Assembly: GCA_023400985.1 (NCBI GenBank)
Contig: JAEXEN010000016.1
Span: 38,356-102,355 of the forward strand
Direction of reading: 5' to 3'
DNA length: 64,000 bases
DNA from: Bacillota bacterium
GTDB lineage: Bacteria > Bacillota > Clostridia > Christensenellales > CAG-138
Shown one piece after another: positions 57,219-64,000 of the stretch. Each line of letters opens with the position of its first letter. The stretch's first letter is position 1. The notes beneath the pieces are model-generated. The model made no database searches. It was not told where the DNA came from and worked only from the letters and a program-made list of their open reading frames with translations. The position numbers were made by a program, and so were the translations under genes.

Positions 57219-58163
57219 ATGAACTATATACGCAAAAAGCTCATCGAAAACTGGGAAAAGGTGGCCGTGAGCGACGCCGCGCGCATCGAAAAGCAAACGT
57301 CCGCGCCAAACGTAACGGTCGAACGCGGTATCCCCTACCTTGACGACGGCCACACCATGCACACGCTCAATATCTACTACCCCGATCATGCCGAGGGCCT
57401 TTTGCCTACGGTCGTATATATCCACGGCGGCGGCTGGATGTACGGCGACAGAGAATTGAACCGCCATTTCTGCATGTTTCTCGCGGCGCAAGGGTACATT
57501 GTCTTCGGCATGAGCTATCGGCTTTTGCCCGAGGCCGACCTCAAAGGGCAGATGCAGGATATTTTTAAGAGCCTAAATTGGCTGCAGCGCCGCGCCGAAG
57601 AACACCATTGCGACCTTAACAGAGTTTTTTTGACGGGCGATTCCGCGGGCGGGCATCTATCCGGCCTTACGGCCTGCGTGAACCTGAGCCCGGAGCTTAA
57701 AAACATATACGGCGTGGAGCCCGTTTCCTTCCCGTTCCGCGCGGTCGCCATCAACCACGGCGCATGCGACCTAAACGGGCTTTCCTTCCTTGGCGGTATC
57801 ACGGGAAAGCTTGTGGCGCGCGAGATGAAGCTGATGCTTTTCGGCAAGCGCCCGGGCGCCTCGCCCTATTATAAAAAATCGAGCTTGCGTGATACCGCCG
57901 CAGGCGTCGCTCTGCCGCCGGTACTTATCATCAGCAGCGAGCCGGACGGGCTTCACGAGATCCAATCGGCGGCGCTGCACATATGGATGACGGCGCAGAA
58001 CATCCCGCATGAAACGCTATTTTGGGAAAAGGAGAAGGGCGAGTATTTGACGCATGTGCTCAACATCACCCACCCCGAGTATGCGGAATCGATGGAGACG
58101 AACCTTAAGATGCTCGATTTTTTCCAAAGGAGCTCAGATTGGAACAAACAAGGTATGCAATAA
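57219..58163 (+). CDS. Alpha/beta hydrolase, HSL/esterase type
   Basis: The 314-residue carboxylesterase-like protein carries the oxyanion motif HGGGW (residues 69-73) and the nucleophile GDSAGGH (S142). The acid and His are expected near SSEPDGL and EYLTHVLNITHPEY. There is no signal peptide. It lies 14 bases downstream of the GH3 gene with AAGGAG before the ATG, so both are likely co-transcribed. It could deacylate sugars or short esters released with the GH3 substrate. Confidence 0.9.
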   Translation: MNYIRKKLIENWEKVAVSDAARIEKQTSAPNVTVERGIPYLDDGHTMHTLNIYYPDHAEGLLPTVVYIHGGGWMYGDRELNRHFCMFLAAQGYIVFGMSYRLLPEADLKGQMQDIFKSLNWLQRRAEEHHCDLNRVFLTGDSAGGHLSGLTACVNLSPELKNIYGVEPVSFPFRAVAINHGACDLNGLSFLGGITGKLVAREMKLMLFGKRPGASPYYKKSSLRDTAAGVALPPVLIISSEPDGLHEIQSAALHIWMTAQNIPHETLFWEKEKGEYLTHVLNITHPEYAESMETNLKMLDFFQRSSDWNKQGMQ

Positions 58164-58294
58164 ACGTGAAAACCATCTGACATTCTGAGCCCGCAGGCGA
58201 AGAATCCCCTGCATGGAGCCTCAAAAATGGCGGGGTCTACACCGCCAAATTGGAATTTGCGACTATTCTAGCCAACTGTTTTCTGTTGTGTAAA

Positions 58295-58666
58295 CTAGTC
58301 TTCTTTATCAAAGCGCAACAGTACATTTTCGTCTTTGGCTAAGCGAACATATATCACACTAATCGAACCATTTTTTTGCTTATAAATTGTCGCACCCAAA
58401 TAACGCTTACTGTTTGTACTATAATTATCATGGCAAACTTCGGTTCCTGCTATCAGGGTGTGAATTGTTCCATCTTCTTCAAGGTTGTCAAATAATTCCT
58501 CTAAATCATACTCTGGTAGAAATTGTTCAGGAAAATAGATGGAATTGTTGTAAAAGATATGTGGCTTTATAGCACTCTTCCTTAGGGATGTATTTATTTT
58601 CCCACCCAAGATTATCAGCATAACAACGCCTAATATACATAATACTGTTAGGATGACTTTTTTCAT
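58295..58666 (-). CDS. Hypothetical membrane-anchored protein, 123 residues
   Basis: The product begins MKKVILTVLCILGVVMLIIL, a signal-anchor helix, followed by about 100 extracytoplasmic residues with acidic YDLEELFDNLEEDGTIHTLI and a single Cys. GGTGGTGAT precedes ATG 58666. It is AT-rich, like the LRR gene next to it, and reads in the same direction. No family is recognised. The charge asymmetry and helix suggest a membrane-tethered protein facing outside. Confidence 0.65.
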   Translation of the reverse strand: MKKVILTVLCILGVVMLIILGGKINTSLRKSAIKPHIFYNNSIYFPEQFLPEYDLEELFDNLEEDGTIHTLIAGTEVCHDNYSTNSKRYLGATIYKQKNGSISVIYVRLAKDENVLLRFDKED

Positions 58667-58841
58667 GCGACAATCACCACCCAAATAATATCTTGCAGGG
58701 ATTTACTGTTCATTGCGTTCTGCTTTCACAGATAGCTACATTGCATATTTTAACCATTATGGCGGTATTCCGATAATGAGCAGCCAAACATATTCGTCCA
58801 ATACCCCAATGGAAGGCAATTTCTTTCCCCTATTCGAATTC

Positions 58842-59995
58842 TCACCGATACATCCTATCCCTAAAATCCAGAAACGCAGGTTTATCTAACAGAACGTAGT
58901 ATCTGTTTCTGATTTGTACAAACTTCTCTGTTATAAAGATTGGTTCCGTCCGCGAATCACTAGATACTAGGTAGATGGTATAAGCCCAGCCATCCCGAAC
59001 CGCGCTGTCAGAAAGGATACATCTACGCAGGCGGATACGGAGCAAATCGCTAATCTCATCATCATCTGTGATAATCTTTTCTTTAGGCCGGAGGACGGGC
59101 TGTTAAAATCCATCATATAGATACTCTGTACCTCTCCCTCAACGCCAGCGGCCTTTTCTAACGAAACAGGCCAATAGGAGCGCCGTAATATAACTTCCTT
59201 AAGCTGTGTACAACCGCGAAATGATCCTGAACCAAGTGTCGATGTACCTTGGGGAGCTGAATAACTGTCGCTTTTTCCCGCCGGATACTGAATGAGGTTG
59301 CTGCCGCTTATGTCAAATAAAACGCCGCCTACGCTTTTATACGACGGGTTTCCGGCGTCTACTGTTAAGTCGGTAAGGCTTGAGCAGTTGGCAAATGCTG
59401 CATCGCCTATCTCGGTGACGTTTTTCGAAATGATGAGCTCAATAAGTGATTGGCAGCGCCAAAAAGCCGAATCTCCTATTTGTATAACCGTTTCAGGGAG
59501 CGATATGCTTTTTAGGTTCTGATTATGATCAAATGCGCAGCGCTCTATAGCAGCAACATTATCGGGTACAATATAGGATGTGCCGCTTTTTGCTGCAGGA
59601 TAGTGAACAAGTACAGTTTTATCTTTGCTGTAAGCAATGCCGTCTATGCTCGTGTAATTGGGGTTTTCCGCGTCAATATCGATGTTATTTAGCGTCCGGC
59701 ATTCCCAGAACGCACCGCCATCGATGGTCAATATGCCTTTTGGTATAAAAAGCGAAGATATGTTTACCGTTGTAAACACATCGCTGCCTATAGCGGTTAT
59801 ATCGTGACCGCCCAGCTGTGCGGGTATCGTTACTGCACCATCAGGCCCGCTATAGGCGGTGATGGTAGCTTCACCATTATCGCCGACCTCATAAGCCCGA
59901 CCGTCTTCATCCAGAGCAAATGATGAATCAGGGAAAAAGGATACAAAAACAAGAAACACTACTAACAAGCAGGATATCGTTTTAGCCTTCTTCAT
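58842..59995 (-). pseudogene. BspA-type leucine-rich repeat surface protein, frameshifted near its C-terminus
   Basis: The frame starts at ATG 59995 with a signal peptide (KKAKTISCLLVVFLVFVSFF). About six BspA/LRR_5 repeats follow, with patterns such as ITAIGSDVFTTVN, IPKGILTIDGGAFWECRTL and GDAAFANCSSLTDL. After NSPSSGLK (about 59085) the frame becomes unnatural. The other frame continues EKIITDDDEISDLLRIRLRR, IYLVSSDSRTEP and ends FLDFRDRMYR at 58842. The combined length is one base short of a multiple of three, and an A lost from a CTAAAG run explains the shift. BspA proteins bind host surfaces. Phase variation or error is possible. Confidence 0.75.
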
Positions 59996-60058
59996 ACTTG
60001 CTCATTTTCCCTCCGTAAAGTGTTAGAAAGATCTTCATTTTACAAAGCATAACAAATC

Positions 60059-60100
60059 AAAAGGCGCGCCGCAATAGTCCTCTATCGCAGCACGCCTTTG
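60059..60100 (-). terminator. Terminator of yajC
   Basis: On the minus strand CAAAGGCGTGC and GCGCGCCTTTT form the arms with an internal TGCGATAG/CTATTGCG stem. A TTTTGATTTG tail follows. Confidence 0.75.
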
Positions 60101-60139
60101 GGTACGGTGTTTTTTACGTGACTTAAATTCTATAAGTTC

Positions 60140-60472
60140 TTACTTTATTTCTTTAACTTCCTCGTCGAGGGTGTTTTCCACGGGGGAATTCTCGACCGAT
60201 GCGATCGCGCCGCGGGCAAACACGAGGCGAACCTTGTCGGGACCTACGGAGATGGTGATGATATCATCCTTCACGGAGGTCACGGTGCCATAAATGCCGC
60301 CGATGGTGCGAATGCGGTCGCCCGGCTTGATGGCTGCGAGCATCTGCTTGACCTTCTTATCGCGCCTGCGCTGCGGGATGATCATCAGGGCTACCATGGC
60401 CACCATAAGAATGATGAGCAGGCCGCCGCCGCTGAAAAATTCTCCAATACTGGTCATAAAATCGGAACTCAT
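60140..60472 (-). CDS. yajC: Preprotein translocase accessory subunit YajC
   Basis: YajC associates with SecDF in the membrane. The 110 residues include one N-terminal helix (GLLIILMVAMVALMIIPQRR), then the conserved RRRDKKVKQMLAAIKPGDRI, TIGGIYGTVTSVKDD and VRLVFARGAIASVE. The acidic C-terminal tail is usual. AAAGGACGG lies before the ATG. In most genomes yajC neighbours secD/secF or tgt; here those are absent from the window. Confidence 0.94.
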   Translation of the reverse strand: MSSDFMTSIGEFFSGGGLLIILMVAMVALMIIPQRRRDKKVKQMLAAIKPGDRIRTIGGIYGTVTSVKDDIITISVGPDKVRLVFARGAIASVENSPVENTLDEEVKEIK

Positions 60473-60607
60473 GCGTATTCAACCGTCCTTTTAAAAATTG
60501 CCCGAGCCGCGCAGGCTCGCAAGCTCTTACCTATCATACTCGCGGTACGTTGCACGCGTCAAGGATAAACCTACAAGAATCACAAAAATGTTCATTTTGC
60601 GGCACCA

Positions 60608-61489
60608 TCAGTACATTTCCATAGAGTAAAAAGCCTCTTTTTCGGCAAATCGCGCCCGTGCGTCCGGACTAAGTCCCGCAAAAAGCGCATTTTCATCGAG
60701 CACCTTATATAAGTTAAAGGTCTCGCGCACAAAGGTTTTTCCGCTGATAAGCGGTGCATTCGCGCATACGGCGGCGTGCACGCGTCCGTATTTTTTGCCG
60801 AGCGCCTTCAAAAGCGGCAGGGGCATTTCGCCCGCAAGCTCGAGCGTATGCGCCTCACCCTCCTCAAAAAAGCAGATTGCATATGCGCCGCCGCCGCAGA
60901 AAACGCCGCTTTCATAGGTCGTGAGCTCCTCCAAGAGAAGCTTCATATCCTGCTTTGTCCTTGTACGCATGCCGTTAAAGCCCGCCGCATAAGCGATATA
61001 CAGCTGCAAAAGCTCGGCGGCGGACGGCATGTGCGTCTCAATGTCCGCTACGCCGGAAAAGTCGCTTAACGTCAGATCGTACACGTCGCGGCGCGCAAAA
61101 ACCGCGTAGCCGAATTTTTCGTAATACTTCGCGAGCGCCTCCGTTGCGGGCTTGAGCAAAGTAAGGCAGAAACCGCGCTCGCGCATGATAGTAAACGCGG
61201 CGTTGAGCATACTTCCTGCAACGCCTTTGCCGCGCTCGCCCGGCAGCGTGGCGACGCCCGCGATGAGGCATACGCTTTTCTCCGTGCCGAAGAAACGCGC
61301 CGTCTGCGGCAGCATGTGCACCGTGCCGATCAGGCTTTCCCCCTCAAACGCGCCCAATATCCAATTCGGCCGCGTGCGCTTTTGAAAATAGTAGTTTACA
61401 AACGCTTCCTCATCGTTCGGAAAGCAGATCGTGTAGATGCGACGTGCGGCGTCCATGTCTTTTTTTGTAAGAATGCGAAGCTCCGCCAT
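60608..61489 (-). CDS. GNAT family N-acetyltransferase (Eis-like)
   Basis: The 293-residue protein has an N-terminal GNAT domain: RILTKKDMDAARRIYTICFP, VATLPGERGKGVAGSMLNAA with the acetyl-CoA loop, and ALAKYYEKFGYAVF. A second GNAT-like half follows without a clear acyl-CoA loop, as in Eis-type acetyltransferases, though it lacks the SCP2 tail. The substrate is unknown. GGAGAGC precedes the ATG. It is divergent from bioY. Confidence 0.85.
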   Translation of the reverse strand: MAELRILTKKDMDAARRIYTICFPNDEEAFVNYYFQKRTRPNWILGAFEGESLIGTVHMLPQTARFFGTEKSVCLIAGVATLPGERGKGVAGSMLNAAFTIMRERGFCLTLLKPATEALAKYYEKFGYAVFARRDVYDLTLSDFSGVADIETHMPSAAELLQLYIAYAAGFNGMRTRTKQDMKLLLEELTTYESGVFCGGGAYAICFFEEGEAHTLELAGEMPLPLLKALGKKYGRVHAAVCANAPLISGKTFVRETFNLYKVLDENALFAGLSPDARARFAEKEAFYSMEMY

Positions 61490-61560
61490 ACGCTCTCCTT
61501 TTATGCGCAGTAGGTTTTACGAATCGTACTATTTTATATTCTACATAAACATGCATTTTG

Positions 61561-61589
61561 TTGCAAACCCGCGGAGGATGCATTATAGT
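61561..61589 (+). promoter_or_regulatory. Promoter of bioY
   Basis: TTGCAA, 17 bases, TATAGT, 33 bases before the ATG. No BirA-type operator was recognised. Confidence 0.55.
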
Positions 61590-61622
61590 TGAAAGGATGA
61601 CTTTTTCAGGGAAAGGCAACTT

Positions 61623-62171
61623 ATGAAACTCAACGTCAAACAGCTCGTGCTTGCAGCGCTCTTTGCAGCGCTCACGGCGGTGGGCGCTTTTGTGAAGCTC
61701 CCTATCTCCGTCGTCCCCATCACTTTACAGGTGTTTTTCGTGTTCCTCGCCGGGCTTTCGCTCTCGCCCTACGCCGCGCTCTTATCGCAGGCGGCTTACC
61801 TCATCATAGGTCTTGCGGGCGTTCCCGTGTTCACGGGCGGCGGCGGCATTTCCTACGCGCTCACGCCGACGTTCGGGTATTTGCTCTCTTTCCTTTTAAT
61901 GGCGCCCATGACGAGCTTCCTTGCCCGAAAATACCTTTTTAACGGCAAAACGGCGAAGTTCGCGGCGTTTTCCACGCTCCTTACGCTCTTGTGCGAGCTC
62001 ATAGGCATTGGTTACATGGCTCTTGTGCTTCATTTTCTCGGGACGCCGCTTGCTGCCTCCAAGGCATTCTACATGCTTTACGTCTTCTTCCCCATCGACC
62101 TTGTAAAGCTCGCGTTGAGCGTGCTATTGGCCGCCGCTGTGCGCAAACGCGCACCTGGCCTTCTGAAGTAA
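61623..62171 (+). CDS. bioY: Biotin transporter substrate-binding subunit BioY
   Basis: BioY is the S-component of the biotin ECF transporter. The 182-residue membrane protein has six helices: LAALFAALTAVGAFVKLP, VPITLQVFFVFLAGLSLSP, the GLAGVPVFTGGGGISYALTP loop with the conserved biotin-contacting FTGGxGG-like region, and GYLLSFLLMAP. The C-terminal helix has YVFFPIDLVKL. No ECF ATPase is adjacent, so it should share the central EcfAAT module or act alone. AAAGG precedes the ATG. Confidence 0.95.
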   Translation: MKLNVKQLVLAALFAALTAVGAFVKLPISVVPITLQVFFVFLAGLSLSPYAALLSQAAYLIIGLAGVPVFTGGGGISYALTPTFGYLLSFLLMAPMTSFLARKYLFNGKTAKFAAFSTLLTLLCELIGIGYMALVLHFLGTPLAASKAFYMLYVFFPIDLVKLALSVLLAAAVRKRAPGLLK

Positions 62172-62176
62172 CGATA

Positions 62177-62208
62177 AAAGGCCGGAGCGTTTGCTTCGGC
62201 CTTTTTAT
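62177..62208 (+). terminator. Terminator after bioY
   Basis: AAAGGCCG and CGGCCTTT arms with a 12-base loop, followed by TTATTC. Confidence 0.8.
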
Positions 62209-62216
62209 TCACGTAT

Positions 62217-62933
62217 TTACGGATGCTTCACGGCAAAGCCGCTTTCCTGCATATTCACATCACCTATGCCCGGGAAACCTACGATGTGGCGCTTTAGGTT
62301 TTCCTCCAACTGCGCCGCAAGCGTTTCGCCGTCGCGTTGCTCGAGGAGGCTGATGTAACGCCTGTGTTCCCGCTGCATCTGCATGGGGTATTTGGGGTCC
62401 ATCGCCGTGCGCATGCGAAGGTAGGCGATGCTGTCCCAAAGGTTATCGATCATCTGCAGCAGGCGCTCCATTTCGCAGGGGCGATACATGCACATATGGA
62501 ACTCGCGGTTGAGCTGGTACATCTGCTTGCTCGTCTCTAAGCTCATAGGGCGTTCGACACAGGATTCGAGCGCGCTTTGTACGCCCGTGAGCGAATGGAG
62601 CTGCGCGGCGCAGATGTTTTGGGAGGATACCTTGCTTGCGAGGGGTTCCAATACGCTTCTGAGCATATAGACCTCGCGAACTTCCCGCTCGTTGAGCTTG
62701 CGCACGGTGCTGCCCGCATACGGAACGCTCTGAACAAGCCCTTTTGCGCCGAGCATGCGCACGGCTTCGCGCACAGGCATACGGCTCACGCCGAACTTCT
62801 CCGCAAGCTCATCCTCACTGATCTTCTGGCCGGCCTCCAAGGTGCCGTCCATGATCCAGTCGGATATCTGCTCGCAGATCAGCTCGCTCATGCGCCTGTT
62901 ATTCAGTTTGATCTGTGTAGTGGGTAGACTCAT
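62217..62933 (-). CDS. GntR family regulator, FCD-type
   Basis: The 238-residue regulator has a winged helix (QISDWIMDGTLEAGQKISED, LAEKFGVSRMPVREAVRML, VPYAGSTVRKLN) and a helical FCD domain (EVYMLRSVLEPLASKVS, LNREFHMCMYRP, LQMIDNLWDSIAYLR). FCD proteins sense sugar acids, organic acids or similar. A GGGGGCG lies before the ATG. Two CCATGCAT repeats 21 bases apart flank a TATAAT box in its promoter. It reads in the same direction as the aldolase-TIM genes upstream of it, so it probably controls that pathway. Confidence 0.9.
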   Translation of the reverse strand: MSLPTTQIKLNNRRMSELICEQISDWIMDGTLEAGQKISEDELAEKFGVSRMPVREAVRMLGAKGLVQSVPYAGSTVRKLNEREVREVYMLRSVLEPLASKVSSQNICAAQLHSLTGVQSALESCVERPMSLETSKQMYQLNREFHMCMYRPCEMERLLQMIDNLWDSIAYLRMRTAMDPKYPMQMQREHRRYISLLEQRDGETLAAQLEENLKRHIVGFPGIGDVNMQESGFAVKHP

Positions 62934-62965
62934 GCTTCACGCCCCCAGCGGAATGTAATGAAATC

Positions 62966-62994
62966 CCATGCATGATTATATCATAGCCATGCAT
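62966..62994 (-). promoter_or_regulatory. Promoter with direct CCATGCAT repeats upstream of the GntR gene
   Basis: CCATGCAT occurs at 62966-62973 and 62987-62994, two helical turns apart. Between them the minus strand has TATAAT inside an ATGAT/ATCAT palindrome. Autoregulation by the GntR product is a reasonable guess. Confidence 0.45.
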
Positions 62995-63034
62995 TATTTT
63001 GTATCCATTTTCCCGCGCTTTTATATGCGCAATT

Positions 63035-63652
63035 TTACGGATTTTTATCAAGCAGCGCGCGAAGCACGGCGACCTGTGCCGTCTCCTCGATAAGCTCCGC
63101 CGTATGCTCCGCTTCCAAGATATCCTTGCCGACGGCTACGACGCCGTGGGCGCGCAAAATGAAAGCGGTAAGCTTCGGGTTCTTCTCAAAAAGCTCGCGC
63201 ACCAGAGGGATATGCTCCTCGAGGAGCATGGGTGAATCCACATTGAGGATGGGGATATCGTGCCCGAGCTTGAGCTTCACGTGCAGCGTCGTCATGGGCA
63301 AAACGTCGTGGCCGTAGGCATAGGCGATCGCCCAAGGGCTGTGGCAGTGCATCACGCCGCCGACCTTATCGGAAAGCGAATAGAGCATGCCGTGGAGAAG
63401 CACCTCGCGCGTGGGTTTCGGACCTTCGGGATCAGTTCGCTTGCCGGAAAAATCCGTGATCACAAAGCCTTCCCCGTCGCCCGTGCAGTCCGCAAACGAA
63501 CCGCCGCTCGCCTTTACGATCATCTGCCCAATTTCAGCATCCCGTGCGGAGAGGTTGCCGCCGCTCCCGGTCTGTATGCCGCGGGCATAGGCGCGCTGCG
63601 CCGCCAAATTCAAAACGCCGTAGATCTCTTTGCGTTGCAGTTCGATGCTCAA
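63035..63652 (-). CDS. Class II aldolase/adducin family protein
   Basis: The 205-residue zinc aldolase resembles L-fuculose-phosphate or ribulose-phosphate 4-epimerase types. It has TGSGGNLSARD, VKASGGSFADCTGDGEGFVI, HCHSPWAIAYAYG with the metal histidines, and RAHGVVAVGKDILEAEHTAE. The start is TTG 63652, eight bases behind AAAGGAGG at the end of the TIM gene; the open frame continuing upstream to 63940 is only overlap with the TIM gene. The substrate is probably a deoxy-sugar or ketose phosphate. Confidence 0.9.
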   Translation of the reverse strand: MSIELQRKEIYGVLNLAAQRAYARGIQTGSGGNLSARDAEIGQMIVKASGGSFADCTGDGEGFVITDFSGKRTDPEGPKPTREVLLHGMLYSLSDKVGGVMHCHSPWAIAYAYGHDVLPMTTLHVKLKLGHDIPILNVDSPMLLEEHIPLVRELFEKNPKLTAFILRAHGVVAVGKDILEAEHTAELIEETAQVAVLRALLDKNP

Positions 63653-63654
63653 GG

Positions 63655-64000
63655 TTATGCCCTCCTTTGATACAACGGCAGCACCTGCCGGATAAGCCTG
63701 TTGAAGTTTTCCGCCTCCCACGCGGCGCGGCCCGTGAACAGACCGTCTATGCCGGGTTGCACGATCAGCGCCTCCGCGTTTTGCGGGTTGACGCTCCCGC
63801 CGTAGAGGACGGGGATCTCGTTTTCGGGGAACAGGCCTTCGAGCACCGATTTGATGTGCAAATGCCTGTCGCGCGCATATTCGGGCGAAGCGGGCGTACC
63901 GTTGACGCCGATGGCCCAAACCGGCTCGTACGCCACCCAAAGGCGCGAGATCCGCTCCTTTTCTACGCCGTGGAGACCCACCTTGAGCTGGATGGAAAGC
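63655..64000 (-). CDS. Triosephosphate isomerase paralogue, C-terminal part (runs off the window)
   Basis: About 114 residues are visible. The catalytic glutamate is in VAYEPVWAIG, followed by GVNGTPASPE where true TpiA usually has GTGxxAS. The phosphate-binding VLYGGSVNPQNAEAL and DGLFTGRAAWEAENF are present. The small changes and the aldolase neighbour suggest a TIM-like isomerase of a sugar-phosphate pathway (for example an erythrulose-phosphate isomerase type) rather than glycolytic TpiA. It ends two bases before the aldolase start. The N-terminal part is outside the window. Confidence 0.88.
   Translation of the reverse strand, partial: LSIQLKVGLHGVEKERISRLWVAYEPVWAIGVNGTPASPEYARDRHLHIKSVLEGLFPENEIPVLYGGSVNPQNAEALIVQPGIDGLFTGRAAWEAENFNRLIRQVLPLYQRRA

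Noticed and set aside
63035..63940. A 301-residue protein covering the aldolase and the region upstream
   Set aside because: The upstream part overlaps the TIM gene and is low-complexity Arg-rich; AAAGGAGG eight bases before TTG 63652 marks the real start.
1..64000. CRISPR array, phage or insertion-sequence transposase
   Set aside because: No regularly spaced repeats with unique spacers, no cas genes, integrase, transposase or phage structural genes were seen on either strand.

Overview
The window looks like a chromosomal segment from a GC-rich member of the Clostridia (Bacillota), probably an uncultured anaerobe. The basis is gene content: a Rex redox repressor, DegV, a YloV-type DAK fragment, VanW-domain proteins, a LytR-CpsA-Psr protein, PRC-barrel and BioY proteins, DUF4342, and strong AGGAGG ribosome binding sites with consensus sigma-A promoters. 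Most genes are GC-rich. Two stretches are visibly more AT-rich (about 47.2-50.2 kb and 58.2-60 kb). They carry most of the broken genes and look like accessory DNA.

Layout. 1-3.7 kb: ligA (cut by the window edge) and pcrA on the minus strand, separated by a 437-bp MITE-like insertion. 3.7-5.2 kb: a duplicated palindromic repeat, a Fic AMP transferase and two tiny highly charged proteins. 5.2-13.8 kb: a seven-gene minus-strand exopolysaccharide operon (initiating sugar transferase, UDP-galactopyranose mutase, two GT2 and one GT4 glycosyltransferases, polymerase, flippase) divergent from an LCP ligase. 15.1-18.3 kb: an ABC exporter pair, an Fpg/Nei-like glycosylase without the catalytic Pro2, and an AAC(6')-like acetyltransferase. 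18.3-23.2 kb: intergenic hairpin-repeat islands around a secreted CAP protein, a TetR regulator, DegV and an AraC regulator. 23.2-31.8 kb: PRC-barrel protein, VanW protein, a Glu-rich repetitive membrane protein, CoA-disulfide reductase with a rhodanese domain, pgsA and a second VanW protein. 31.9-36.9 kb: GntR, a solitary DNA methyltransferase, a PadR-DUF1048-ABC exporter operon, and a leader-peptide/attenuator locus ahead of a free-standing threonyl-tRNA synthetase anticodon-binding domain. 37-44.2 kb: a minus-strand run of Dabb protein, uvrB, DAK fragment, uvrA, nitroreductase, rex and a TfoX-C protein. 44.4-50.5 kb: M20 peptidase, PlsC-like acyltransferase, and a decaying region with a nonsense-mutated methyltransferase, a frameshifted gene and a gene remnant. 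50.5-53.2 kb: malic enzyme plus two-subunit class I fumarase. 53.4-53.7 kb: tRNA-Val(CAC) with a duplicated 3' end. 53.9-58.2 kb: PIG-L deacetylase, GH3 glycosidase and an esterase. 58.3-60 kb: a small membrane protein and a frameshifted BspA-type LRR protein. 60-64 kb: yajC, a GNAT, bioY, a GntR regulator, a class II aldolase and the 3' end of a triosephosphate-isomerase paralogue.

How genes work together. The polysaccharide operon is self-contained: phosphosugar primer, galactofuranose donor, three elongating transferases, polymerase and flippase, with a divergent LCP protein to attach the product to the wall. Malic enzyme and fumarase form a C4-acid unit linking pyruvate, malate and fumarate. 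UvrA and UvrB share one transcription direction with Rex. The aldolase and TIM paralogue at the right edge look like the lower part of a sugar or polyol phosphate pathway controlled by the adjacent FCD-type GntR.

Most worth a second look: the leader peptide, mutually exclusive hairpins and ThrRS-domain locus at 36.3-36.95 kb; a modular hairpin repeat family in three islands with paired base changes in its stems; and the MITE-like element between pcrA and ligA. All family calls rest on reading motifs by eye; no database search was possible.
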